A stretch of 64,000 nucleotides of DNA from Tretioscincus oriximinensis. Taxonomy: Eukaryota > Chordata > Lepidosauria > Squamata > Gymnophthalmidae. Positions within the stretch are counted from its first letter, which is position 1. Every line of letters starts with the position of its first letter. The notes below the pieces were generated by a model, which did no database searches, was not told where the DNA came from, and saw only the letters and a program-made list of their open reading frames with translations. Of the stretch, positions 10,299-20,975 are shown piece by piece. The translations under genes and the position numbers were made by a program. The stretch is taken from NCBI GenBank assembly GCA_022410635.1, contig JAJVDF010000858.1, positions 159,847 through 223,846 on the forward strand, in the 5' to 3' direction.

Positions 10299-11945
10299 AG
10301 GGTCCAAGTGGTTCCACCTGACTTCTTGAAAACGGACTTTGGAAATGCCTTGGGAGCTGCAACAGAAGAATGCCTTAATATTTTATAGGACGCAATAATC
10401 TAAGTGGTTATTATTCATGAACAAATTTATTAAGGATTAATCACCTGATTCTGCTTCAAAACACTTTTGGCTGATCCATGGCAGCAGGGGGAAGGGGAGA
10501 CCCAAGGGAGAAAGGAAGGGTTTCCAGACAATATCAAAATAGAGTTTGTGATGCGATCCCTGGTGCTGAAATTAGTTGTTCTGGAATTGAACCTGGGCTC
10601 TGAATGAAGCCCCGTCCAGACCCCGTCTGCCTAACCAGACAGGAGGAAATTAAACGAAAAGCGGTAACACTACCAGCTAACCTCTGAGGTCATTACTCAA
10701 CCCGCAGGAGGCAGAGATGGCAAAGAAGAGCCATTTCTTTCAGNGAATACCTGTTTGGAAAGATTTAGTACTACTGAGCTCCAAACTGTACAGCCGGTCT
10801 CAGCCCGCACCTGCTCAACTTTCAGTGTTATATGTCATCATCTTCAAATAGGCCAGGCCTTCTGCAAAAGAAGAAGGAAAAGGATAATATGGGATGTGAG
10901 AAATAGCAATATCCCTAAACTAGGAAGCATTTCATTCTGCCACCTGGCTTTATATGAGGCCTTTCTTAAACATATGAATTTCCACAATTGGTTGGGGAAA
11001 CGGTTGAATTAAGAATCCCATCAAAGGAAATTTACCGTATTCTGAGACGAATTAGAGTGCATCTTTTTTTGCTATATTCTGTGGCGCACATTACTCTGTT
11101 TTCCTAGTAGCAAAGCCTGCAAAAAATGAGGGTGTGGGTGGCACCTTTGCTCTCTGCCGTCCTCCATTGCCATGGAGTGGGAGGTGACAGCCCCCTGGCA
11201 CGGCAGCCCCCCCAGCGGGGTCACATGAAGCTGTGGCTGTCCCTGCTGGCTCACCCCAGGATGTGTGTTGGCTGGGGGGGGGGGGGGGCTTCCTTTACCC
11301 TGTCCAATCACCTCCATCCACTTTATTCAAACCATGAAAACTTTATATACTTCAGTCAGGTCATCATGGCATGCCTTCCTCTCATAAATAGGATTTGAGT
11401 CCTGCAATACCTGCTTGACTTTGGTCCTTATGAGATCGATCGATCTATAGCTAAACTTAGCATTTGCCAGCTTCTCCCCAGGCATGTTGGGGGTAGGGAN
11501 CCACTGATCTCAGCAGCAGCCGGGNTAACTGGAACCTAGCAATGGCCTCCCTCCTCCACCCTCCCCCCCCTCCCACCGCCACTGCCGCATTTTGAGAAGC
11601 CACCAATAAAACCCAATCAATGGACTGTCTTTTAAGTTGCAATGGATCAGCGACCCAGCTAATAGCTCCCCTACAGAAAGAGGAAGTGATAGTCAATAAA
11701 GAGAGAAATCAATGGGGAAAATCTATTAAGGAGAGTGAGCAATGGGGAGACCTTTAGTTTAACAGCAACCTCTTTTGGAAAGCAGCCACCGAACTGTGTG
11801 AAGGCTTTTAACTCCCAGAGTGCTGCCAGCAGATGTGGAGAGCATGGAGAAGTGGCTGCAGCCCTGCTCTGCCACTCTGGAAGACGAGGACAACCATACC
11901 TGGCCTAGGCAAATTTCTTTAAGCAGCCCAACCTGTGCTTCGTGG
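10299..11945. other. Unassigned intergenic sequence
   Basis: Contains a G homopolymer of about 15 bp near 11274-11288, C-rich runs near 11560, and Ns near 10744, 11500 and 11525. The short open frames here are unsupported. Confidence 0.35.
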
Positions 11946-12280
11946 CGAAGAAGAAGAAGAAGAAGAAGAAGAAGAAGAAGAAGAAGAAGAAGAAGAAGAA
12001 GAAGAAGGAAGAAGAAGAAGAAGAAGAAGAAGAAGAAGAAGAAGAAGAAGAAGAAGAAGAAGAAGAAGNNNNNNAAGAAGAAGAAGAAGAAGAAGAAGAA
12101 GAAGAAGAAGAAGAAGAAGAAGAAGAAGAAGAAGAAGAAGAAGAAGAAGAAGAAGAAGAAGAAGAAGAAAAAGAAGAAAAAGGAGAAGGAGAAGGAGAAG
12201 GAGAAGAAAAAGGAGAAGAAAAAGGAGAAGAAAAAGGAGAAGAAAAAGGAGAAGAAAAAGGAGAAGAAAAAGGAGAAGAA
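11946..12280. repeat. (GAA)n array grading into GGAGAA units, SINE-tail derived
   Basis: About 330 bp of GAA triplets with a 6-N gap at 12069-12074, changing from about 12170 to GAAAAAGGA units. It abuts the tail of the SINE that follows (ACTGGGTTCTTATACCCCGC), whose other copies end in short (GAA)n, so the array has grown from the SINE 3' tail. Poly-Lys/Glu/Arg frames are artefacts. Confidence 0.95.
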
Positions 12281-12567
12281 CTGGGTTCTTATACCCCGCT
12301 TTTCTCAAAGGGACTCAAAGCGGCTTACAAGGGTATTTTGCCCAAAGACTCACATTCTATCTTCCCCACCAGGCTCTGGTGGTTCCCATGTATCTACTTG
12401 CAGTCCATTGCAATTTCTTGCAATTCATGCTTTCGAATAGCTGGGTTGGCTAGAGCTACAGGCTAGGTGGAAGGTGCTCACCCCTCCCCACGTCCCACAC
12501 AGGGCTTCGAAACCCCATCTCCCAGATGAGAGACCGTTTCCTTAGCGACTGAGCTATCCATGCCCGC
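12281..12567 (-). mobile_element. tRNA-derived SINE type B, minus strand
   Basis: Full-length. The tail is on the left and the head at the right reads GGCATGGATAGCTCAGTCGC on the minus strand, followed by GGTTTCGAAGCCCTGTGTGG. TAGCTCAGTCG and GGTTTCGAAGCC resemble RNA polymerase III A and B boxes. Confidence 0.9.
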
Positions 12568-12644
12568 GTGGGTTGAGAGTGGGTTGAGAGAAAGCAAGTT
12601 CACATGTCCTTGCGTGTGTGTGTGTTTAAAAAGCATCATTTCCG

Positions 12645-12884
12645 TTGAGTCATCATCATCATTGTTATTTATTATGCCCCTGTGTGCACCGCAAAGAGCA
12701 GGGCACACAGCTTTTGCTGTTTTCTTCACAACAGACACCTTCAGAAGCAGGAGGGGCTGAGAGAGTTCTAAAGAACTGTGACTGACCCAAGGTCACCCAC
12801 CTGGCTTCATGAAGGAATGTGGAATGGAACTGGGAAATTACCAGATAGGAGTCCAACACACTACCCACCGCACCAAACTGGCAT
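12645..12884 (-). mobile_element. tRNA-derived SINE type A, minus strand
   Basis: Matches the 6.0 kb copy (CACAACAGACACC, AACTGTGACTGACCCAAGGT, CACCAAACTGGC) with a degraded tail. Diverged. Confidence 0.78.
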
Positions 12885-13227
12885 ATTTAATATCTAGNAC
12901 CTTAGACATTAACAAGAAAAAAGTAGACACCATGAGCTTTCATAGGCTAGTCTGCTTCTTCACATCTACTCTAGATGCACAAACTTAGTTNTTTATTGTC
13001 TCGCCATTGCTAGTTTCTAAGGTGCTTCAAGACCACCGTCCCCTTTCTAGATATGATGGACCTAAACTAATAAGGCTATTTCTTTGGAATCTACATATTG
13101 TTGGATATTTAGTCATTTTAATACTCATGTATTACTGGTTTACACATCCATCTAATTATAGGTACATGGGTCCTTATTTACTGGATATGACTGAAAAATA
13201 CTTGGACGGTATAAGTGGTATAAGAGG

Positions 13228-13497
13228 TAGTGGTAGGTAACAGCTTGGATAGTTTCAAGACAGGACTAGAGAGGTTTATGGACAACAAACTAGGATACTA
13301 GGATGGATGTCTGGATGCTGCCTCCAGGATGGAGCAACAGGCAGGACTCCTGAAATACCATTTGCAGGGAAGCATATTTTGCTTCCCTCTTCAGACTGCC
13401 CAGGTGCATCTGGTGGGCCTCTGTGTGAGGCAGAATGCTGGACTAGATGGGATCTGGCCTGATCCGGTATGGCTCTTCTTATGTTCTTATGTTCTGT
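13228..13497 (+). mobile_element. CR1 LINE 3' end, plus strand
   Basis: From GGTAACAGCTTGGATAGTTT to GCTCTTCTTATGTTCTTATG, matching the end of the 16.9 kb CR1. 5'-truncated. Confidence 0.9.
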
Positions 13498-13811
13498 GTT
13501 CTCATTTTAACCTGTGCATATTTTTATGTTCCCATTTTTATGATATTGTGGTGTCCTTAAATATTTGAAAATGAACTAAAACACACCATTATAGCTACAA
13601 GGGGATTACCACACAGGTCAGTGGCAACCCCACCATAATCATATTATAAATGTAAGGTAGGGGACCTTCTTATTTCAGAAACATCCCATAGAAATACTCA
13701 TAGTAGGTTNCCCAAAATAGCTCTATAGCATAGATTAGAGATGGCCCATTGTGTGATTCCTGTTAGTCACTTAGGACTACCTTTTGTCATGGATTTCATG
13801 GACAATACAAA

Positions 13812-14402
13812 CATAAGGGCATGAGGGAAGCCCTGCTGATTGGGGCCACAGCCCATGTAGTCCAGCTGCCTCATACAGGGGTCCACCAGTTGCACCTAGG
13901 CACATTCAAGCAGAAGAAGGCAAAACTTTGACTTGTTGTCAACTCCCATTTCAGCAATACTGACTGCTGCTTGTTCCCATAGGCAGTATCAAAACATTCA
14001 TCCTAGTAACCTTTCCATGAATTTGCCTAATCCTATCTTAAAGCTATCCAGAATGCTAGCTACTTCTAAAAGTAAATTCCATAGAATGATTCCGCTGGGT
14101 AAAACAAATCATTTCTGTTTCTGTCCTAACTCTTCTGCCCATCAGCTTCAAAGAGTGCCCTCTNGTCCTAATGTTGTGTGACACAGAAAAGAAGAATTCT
14201 CTGTTCCTACACATGATTTTATACACTTCCCCTCCTTCTCCTCCTTCTCCTTCTTCTCTTCTTCTTCTTTCCTCCTCCTCCCTCTCTTCTTCTTCTTCTT
14301 CTTCTTCTTCTTCTTCTTCTTCTTCTTCTTCTTCTTCTTCTTCTTCTTTTTCCTCTTCCTCTTCCTCTTCCTCTTCCATCAGACGACCTCTTAAATGCCA
14401 TT
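13812..14402 (-). mobile_element. Older CR1 LINE fragment, minus strand, interrupted by a (TTC)n array
   Basis: A diverged copy of the 3' region (GGGGCCACAGCCCATGTAGT ... GAGTGCCCTCT.GTCCTAATG). The LINE resumes after the pyrimidine array with ATCAGACGACCTCTTAAATG. The array fills the position where other copies read CACTTCAATCAGATCACCTC. Confidence 0.85.
14227..14378. repeat. (TTC)n/(TCC)n pyrimidine array inside CR1
   Basis: About 150 bp of TTC and TCC triplets on the plus strand. Strand-asymmetric purine/pyrimidine tract; no coding content. Confidence 0.95.
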
Positions 14403-15067
14403 TTTTGATGATGCATGACATTTTCTTAGACAAAAAAGAAAAGGCCACAATTTTTGTGGTATGATTTGGACATGGTGGGGTAAGACTGAGATGTCATTGT
14501 GGGACAAAGCTGGAGTAGGGTTTGGGCAAATGAACAGGGTTGAGACAGGACTGCAAATCAAGTCTTGTACCAGTAGATATTAGGTTGGGAAAACAGGTTG
14601 TATTAATGAAATACTATTTGCAAGGAGTCAGCTTCAGAATGGTTGGGACTTTTAGCAACTTTTAGTATATTGTTGAAATTTATTACTTTTATAGCAGGCT
14701 GGGTATCTGACATTTCTACTGCTATTCAGGCACACAGCTTGCTATAAATGTCTGCCCCACTAGGCAGTTCTCGTCATAGCAGCTAAAGAAGTAGATGTAC
14801 CTATGAAAGCTCACGCTGCCTGCCTTTTTCATGTTAGGCTTTAAGACGTCTTTGCTAGAAATTGTGGAAATATGTAGTAATCTTAACATAGCCACAAGAT
14901 AATCCAATATTTTAGATCCTGTCTGGAAAGAACTTTCTTTATGCTTGGCATCAGTTCATCTTTTCTAACCATTTAATAACAGTTTAGTGCATGGTCATTT
15001 TCTGGTTAATTTGGCCCTCAACAACATTTCCATATATCAGTAGACTGCCTCACCCCTCAGTTTTTTT
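14403..15067. other. Unassigned intergenic sequence
   Basis: Nothing recognised beyond low-level similarity to dispersed repeats. Confidence 0.3.
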
Positions 15068-15735
15068 CTTAAGAACATAAGAGTTTAAAAGAAGCCCTGC
15101 TGAATAGGGCCACAGCCCATCCAGTCTGGCATTCTGTCTCACACAGTGGCCCACCAATTGCACCTGGAGCATCCTCAAGAGGAAAGAGAATGCAAAACTG
15201 CTCTTGACGTGCTAAAAATTGAATTTAGTAAAATGTGTCCATCACTCCAGTCTGGGGCCAATAACTAGGCATTCATACTAGATTGACACACTTGGCCTCA
15301 ATGCATTTGTGTAATTCTGTCTTAAAATTATCCAGGTTCATCGTTACCACAACCTCAACTGGGAATAAATTCCATAGACCTCTGACCTCCTAAGTGAAAG
15401 AATACTTCTCCTTTTCCATCCTAATTCTGCTACCCATCAGCTTCACAGAGTTCCCCTGCTTCTAGTGTTGTGTGATGGAGGAGGTGAAAATCAATTCACC
15501 TTCTTCACTCCATGCATGATTTTATACATTTTTCAATCTGCTAACCTCTTAAACACCTTATTTCAAAGCTCAGGAGACCCATATGTTGTAGCCTGATTTC
15601 CAGCCTCTTGTCCTTTTTTGCACTTTTTCCAATTTCCACAATATTCTTTCTAAAGTGTAGCAACCAGGACTGTATACAATATTCCAAATCTGATCTTACC
15701 ATAGATTTATAAGGAGGCAAAATAAGCCTGCAGGC
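15068..15735 (-). mobile_element. Older CR1 LINE fragment, minus strand
   Basis: Starts AAGAACATAAGAGTTTAAAA and passes through AGGGCCACAGCCCATCCAGT and TCCATGCATGATTTTATACA to GATTTATAAGGAGGCAAAAT. More diverged than the 53 kb copy, so an older insertion. Confidence 0.85.
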
Positions 15736-16415
15736 TTATTTTTTAATCTCTTCCCAATGCACTGATTTTTTTTCTGGACATATTCACTCTTTTTTTCTGT
15801 ACTGGGCACTTCTCTTAGTTTCTCCTCTTCACTTTTACATACCTCCCTTTTTCACAGCCTCCCTTTTTTTTAAACGAATCACTATTTTTTCTGTAGGAAG
15901 GGAGGAAGGATTGGATTGGCAAAAAATGTTAGCAAAGAAGAAAAACAGAAGTGGAGTCTTAGGAACAGAAGTCCATCTTCTTAACTACATAATAGTCTCT
16001 TTATGGCTGTGATATAAGTCAGAATATCATTAAGAACGCATCCGTTAACGTCATATAATATTCTGATTTATTTATCCAGAGAGATTCAAGAGAAACTGGA
16101 AGCAAGCTTAGCAGAGAGGCAATCACTCAAAATTTTAACCCCTGGGCACAGAACTATCATCTTGTTCAGGTCAGTGCCTTTTGATTACAATCTTTGTTGG
16201 AAGTGCTATAAAAACAAAAGAGCACTTCTGTTTTCTGTATGCTCCATTGCAACATAATTCCTATTCTCAGTGGGTAGCTGTTTGGCCTCACAAATGACCT
16301 CCAGGATAAAGACTATAACCTAAATATGTTAGGGGCTCTATTGGCTTGTACGAAAATACAAGTTTGTTATAATGTAAGAAAATACAAGTGGACCCAAGTT
16401 TAAAAGCTCTGAAGC
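15736..16415. other. Unassigned intergenic sequence
   Basis: AT-rich, no recognised feature. Confidence 0.3.
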
Positions 16416-16619
16416 TAGGCTGACCAGATGACCCCTTTGGATGAGGGTTGAAAACCGGGTGCTTCCCGGTTTTTTCTGAGGAAAAAAAATTAAAAAAACA
16501 AAAAAAATTGAAAAAAATATTTTTTTGAAAAAAATTTCCTCAGAAAAAACTGGGAGGCACCCCAAAACTGGGTTTTNAGCCCCACACACACACAAAAAAG
16601 GGGTCATCTGGTCAGCCTA
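16416..16619. mobile_element. Short hAT-like foldback element, copy 1
   Basis: Ends are inverted: TAGGCTGACCAGATGACCCC and GGGGTCATCTGGTCAGCCTA. Inside, AAAACCGGGTGCTTCCCGGT...CTGAGG is mirrored by CCTCAG...CTGGGAGGCACCCC around an A/T-rich core, so almost the whole 204 bp can fold back on itself. It has no room for a protein, so it is non-autonomous. Confidence 0.9.
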
Positions 16620-16895
16620 CTGATGCTCATACGAACTTTGAAGTCTCACACAAGGCTTTCAAAGTGGGGCTGTCCAGCTGGAACATTGCTCTGGAATGTG
16701 ATGAAATGGCTTCCATCCGAGAAAGATCAGCATGGAGGGCACAAAATAAATGTGCCAAGACATTATGTAACTGGCTTCAATTAAAAAAGGCCCTGCATAA
16801 TCAGAGTCGCTTCTCAGACCTACAAGCTGCTTCTACTTATCAGAACAACTTGGCTAAATGGCACAGGCTTTACTTGCTTAGCATCTTGGGTTAAG

Positions 16896-17979
16896 AGGTA
16901 AGAAGTGGGGTACCCCAGGGNTCTGTACTGGGACCCTTGCTTTTCAATATATTTATAAACGATCTGGGTGCTGAGGTAAATAGTGAAGTAGCCAAGTTTG
17001 CTGATGACGCTAAACTGTTCAGGGTAGTGAAAACTGAAAATGATTGTAAGCCACTCCAGAGTGATTTATTGAAATTGGGTGAGTGGGCATCAAAGTGGCA
17101 AATGCACTTCAACTTAAGCAAGTGCAAGGTCATGCATATTGGGGCAAAGAACCCCAACTACTCCTACCACCTGATGGGAACCAAGCTTTCTGTGACCAAG
17201 CAAGAAAAGGATCTTGGGGTGTTGGTGGACAATTCAATGAAAATGTCAACCCAGTGTGCAGCAGCAGCAAAAAAGGCAAATTCCATGTTGGGNATAATTA
17301 GGAAAGGAATCGAAAACAAGTCAGCAAATGTTGTTTTGCCTCTTTATAAATCTGTGGTGAGGCCTCATTTGGAATACTGTGTTCAATTCTGGTCACCACA
17401 TCTCAAGAGAGATATTTTGGAACTGGAGAAGGTGCAGAAAAGGGCAACAAAAATGATCAAGGGTCTGAAGCACCTCCCTTACGAAGCAAGGCTGCAACGT
17501 CTGGGCCTCTTCAGCCTTGAAAGGAGGCGTTTGAGGGGTGATCTGATTGAAGTGTACAAAATCATGCATGGGATGGACAGGGTGAACAGGGAAAAATGTT
17601 TTCTCTCTCCCACAACACTAGGACCAGGGGGCACTCCTTAAAACTGTTGGGTAGAAAAGTGAGAACAGACAAAGGAAAGTATTTTTTCATGCAGAGGGTC
17701 ATCGGCCTGTGGAATTTACTTCCTGAAGAGGTAGTGGTAGCTAACAGCATGGATAGTTTCAAGACAGGCCTAGACAGGTTTATGGACACCAAAGGTATAA
17801 ATGGGTACTAGGATGGATGTCTGGATGTTGCCTCCGGGATGGAGCCACAGGCAGGACTCCTGAGATACCATTTGCAGGGAATCATGAACAGGAGCAGCAT
17901 ATTTTGCTTTCCTCTGTTTGGACTGCCCAGGTGCATCTGGTGGGTCTCTGTGTGACACAGAATGCTGGACTTGATGGAG
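16896..17979 (+). mobile_element. CR1-type LINE, 3' third with partial reverse transcriptase frame
   Basis: A 234-codon frame (16937-17641) begins FINDLGAE and contains the RT catalytic FADD motif (FADDAKLF), then EWASKWQMHFNLSKCKVMHI, KDLGVLVDNSMKMS and the CR1 C-terminal blocks [13 protein letters not shown] and LQRLGLFSLERRRLRGDLIE. A frameshift near 17600 moves the rest (SHNTRTRGHSLKL ... NLLPEEVVVANSMD) to another frame. The 3' UTR ends with the sequence shared by all other copies. 5'-truncated before the palm domain is complete, with one N at 17293. It is dead, but the youngest-looking CR1 here. Confidence 0.95.
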
Positions 17980-18496
17980 ATGTTTTTATGTCCTCAGGAT
18001 CAGAGAAAATTTCATATTCATAAATTCTAAAGAATGTGACTCAGATTGATGCAAAAAGTGAAAGCAATGGGAAGACCTGAGACTGCTTTACCAAAGATTG
18101 TCCACAAGAGGGCACTGTCTAAACGGCTATTCTTCAGTTTATTCAACTAAACTGATACCCACAGAAGTAAATCTGACTGAGTTATTTACATTTCTCTGCC
18201 TTTCTGTATTCTATCTTAGGGTGGGTTTCAACAATTACAATTTATGTAAATAAAGTCAAAAACAGTTGTTTACTTATTAGCCCTTGTATCCTACCCTTCA
18301 ACAAAAGGTCTAAGGAGGGAGGGTCACAGCTACAGCATATTTAAAATATAATCCACCCTAAAAGGGTTTAAAAACTTCATTTTGTGGGGATTGATTCACT
18401 TTACTGCTCAGTGCTATGTGGGAGAGACCAATAAAAGCCTATGAGGAAAACAATGGAAGAACACATACAGTACTATATCTATATACTGTGTCATAG
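17980..18496. other. Unassigned intergenic sequence
   Basis: No recognised element. Confidence 0.3.
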
Positions 18497-18699
18497 TAGG
18501 CTGATCATATGATCCCTTTCTGGGAGGTGAAAACCTGGTTTTGCGGTGCCTCCCAGTTTTTCCTGAAGGGAAAAAAAAGAAAAAAGNGGGGGAAAATGAA
18601 AAAAAATCTTTTTTTGAAAAAAAATTTCCTCAGCAAAAAATGTGAGACACTCCAAAACCGGGTTTCTACCTCACCCAAAAGGGGTCATCTGTCAGCCTA
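18497..18699. mobile_element. Short hAT-like foldback element, copy 2
   Basis: TAGGCTGATCATATGATCCC at the left and GGGGTCATCTGTCAGCCTA at the right, with the same internal mirrored blocks. More diverged ends than copy 1. Flanks show no clear target duplication. Confidence 0.88.
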
Positions 18700-18944
18700 G
18701 GCAGATATATATATATTATTATATATTATTTNTTTACACTTCCATCTTGCCCTCTACTCGAAGATCTCTGAGTGGTTACCAACAATAAAAGTAAAGTACA
18801 AAATTGACATATTAAAATATTAAAATAGTGCCTGAAAGCAGGGCACAGGAAGCTGTTTTTTCAGTCAAAGGCCCGGTACATCTTCAAATATTTTATGAAT
18901 ATATACAGTATTAGTGCTTGAGGCACTTCAAGGAAGACANTATT
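18700..18944. repeat. Dispersed LINE-like 3' remnant
   Basis: CTTGCCCTCTACTCGAAGAT and ATTAAAATATTAAAATAGTG-type sequence resembles the reversed tails of the SINE/LINE units at 6.0, 23.0 and 23.6 kb. Degraded and unclassified. Confidence 0.4.
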
Positions 18945-19138
18945 TTGGCTGACCAGATGACCCCCTTTTTGGGGTGTGTGTNTTGAAAACCCATTTTGAG
19001 GGTGCCTCCCGGTTTTTTCTGAGGGAAAAAAAATAAAAAACAAAAACTTTTTTGAAAAATTTTCCTCAGAAAAAACTGGGAGACACTCCAAAACCGGGTT
19101 TTCAACCCCCCCAAAAAAGGAGTCATCTGGTCAGCCTA
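18945..19138. mobile_element. Short hAT-like foldback element, copy 3
   Basis: TTGGCTGACCAGATGACCCC to GAGTCATCTGGTCAGCCTA, 194 bp, with the mirrored CCCGGTTTTTTCTGAGG / CCTCAGAAAAAACTGGGAG blocks. Only 245 bp from copy 2. Confidence 0.9.
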
Positions 19139-19362
19139 TTATTTCATAGTCTGGAGGCCACCACTAAGAAGGCAGTGCCCCTAGCGCTCCCTCACACACA
19201 TACTTACCCATTTGTTGCTGTCTGTGGTACAACCAGGGAGGCCTTCTATGCATAGCTTTAAATATACAAAGAGAAAACATATATAATCGCCTTTGCTAAA
19301 CTGACCTTCCAGATACTCAAACTGCAAAACCAGCTGAGGCTGGTGTGCATTGCAACTCAAAG
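19139..19362. other. Unassigned sequence
   Basis: No recognised element. Confidence 0.3.
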
Positions 19363-19608
19363 AAGAAGAGAGAAGAATTGGTTTTTATACCCTGCTTTTC
19401 TCAACCCGAAAAGAGTCAAAGCAGCTTACATAACTTTCTTTTATTCTCTTCATAACAGACACTTATAAGTATGTGGGGCAGAGAGAGCTCTGAAGAACTG
19501 AGTCCAAAGTCACCCAGCTGGCTTTTGTGGAAGGAAGAGTGCAGGACTGAACTGGGAGACTTCAAGATAAGAGTCTCTCAATCCAACCACTACACCAGAC
19601 AGACTAGC
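19363..19608 (-). mobile_element. tRNA-derived SINE, type A head with type B tail, minus strand
   Basis: The left end carries the AGAAGAATTGGTTTTTATACC tail seen on type B units, and the right end carries the type A head (CCACTACACCAGACAGACT). This links the two SINE types through a shared 3' tail, implying the same partner LINE. Confidence 0.75.
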
Positions 19609-20018
19609 AAAAGCTGTTGTTAAGATCTAAAAGTAAGAGAGCCATTGGCGAGTGGAAAACCTTGGGTAGGCAATGATCCTTCATCCAGAATATTCTGCAA
19701 ATATTCTCTATACAAATATCCTTTATAGTACTGGGTTTCTAAATACAAAATAAATTATGTTAATAATGCATTTTTTTTTTATTTTGGAAATCCCCACCAC
19801 ACGCTGTTTACAGGACTGTGACCCTTGGAATCACAGCTCTAAAAGAAGATCATGGTAAGTATTGAATGCACTTGAGTGAAATGTGCTATGTTGTCTTTAG
19901 GAGGCAGCATTGCATACCCAAGGAAGCTAGGAAATGTGCGATTCCTTTCTTTGCAACTTCTCCAGGAATCCAGCCTATTCATGTGTAAAGGCTCCTTTCT
20001 TGATGACATCAACCTATT
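19609..20018. other. Unassigned sequence
   Basis: No recognised element. Confidence 0.3.
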
Positions 20019-20332
20019 AGAACATAAGAAGAGCCATACTGGATCAGGCCACAGCACATCTAGTCCAGCCTTCTGTCTCACACAGAGGCCCACCAGATGC
20101 ACCTGGGCAGTCCGAACAGAGGAAAGCAAAATATGCTCTTGTTTATGACTCCCTGCAAATGGTATCTTAGGAGTCCTGCCTGTTGCTCCATCCCAGAGGC
20201 AACATCCAGACATCCATCCTAGTATCCTTTGATACTATCCATTTATACCCTTGGTGTCCATAAACCTGTTTAGTCCTGTCTTGAAACTATCCAAGCTGTT
20301 AGATACTACCACCTCTTCGGGAAGCAAATTAA
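20019..20332 (-). mobile_element. CR1 LINE 3' end, minus strand
   Basis: AGAACATAAGAAGAGCCATA through GTGTCCATAAACCTGTTTAG to CTCTTCGGGAAGCAAATT. Confidence 0.92.
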
Positions 20333-20545
20333 GAACATAAGAATAAGCAGGGCTTTTTTTGTGCCAAAGGGGGGGCGCACGGGGGGGTGCGTGGCGGGGG
20401 GTGGAGTTAGCGAGGGCGGCGGAGTTATCGGCCTCCGCCAACGCCATGCCCCCCTTGCCGGCGGCTAACACCGCAGTACCGGCACCTTTTATTTAGGTGG
20501 CGGGGGCGGAGTTAGCGGGGGCGGCAGCGGCGGGGGGGGCNTGGG
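20333..20545. repeat. GC-rich dispersed repeat (AGCAGGGCTTTTTTT type)
   Basis: Begins AAGAATAAGCAGGGCTTTTT and runs into G-rich GGCGGGGG blocks ending near an N at 20541. Sequences of this start (AGCAGGGCTTTTTTT ... GGCACC) are common dispersed repeats in reptile genomes. G-runs make it hard to assemble. Confidence 0.55.
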
Positions 20546-20816
20546 TACAAATGGATCTATAAAGTCATCATCAGCTGACCTCAATTCAAAGGCATCTTTA
20601 ACTATGCACAGTATTTATCATACAATAAAAGCATTGCGGTGATGGTCACATCCTGGTGGGGGGTTTCTGCTGCACAGGGTGACCCAATGGAGGCCACTAC
20701 TACNCACTCTAAGGGAATGGAGTACGGCAACACCTGCCAGGGCTGACGGGGGGTTGTAAGCCTCACCCCACCTTCATCCATCACTCCCCAGGCAGGCCTC
20801 TCTCGCTAGGCTGACC

Positions 20817-20975
20817 AGATGACCCCTTTTGAAAACCCGGTTTTGGGGTGCCTCCCAGTTTTTTCTGAGGATTTTTTTTTTCAAAAAAAGATTTTTTTGT
20901 TTGTTTTTTAATTTTATTTTCCTCAGAAAAAACCAGGAGACACCCACAAAACGGGTTTTCAACCCCCACCCCCAG
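20817..20975. mobile_element. Short hAT-like foldback element, copy 4, right end lost
   Basis: TAGGCTGACCAGATGACCCC at the left, mirrored CTGAGG...CCTCAG blocks, then it stops in AACCCCCACCCCCAGCAGCA without the right terminal repeat. Confidence 0.85.

Noticed and set aside
11820..12466. Poly-Lys, poly-Glu and poly-Arg open frames
   Set aside because: Consequence of the (GAA)n array plus SINE.
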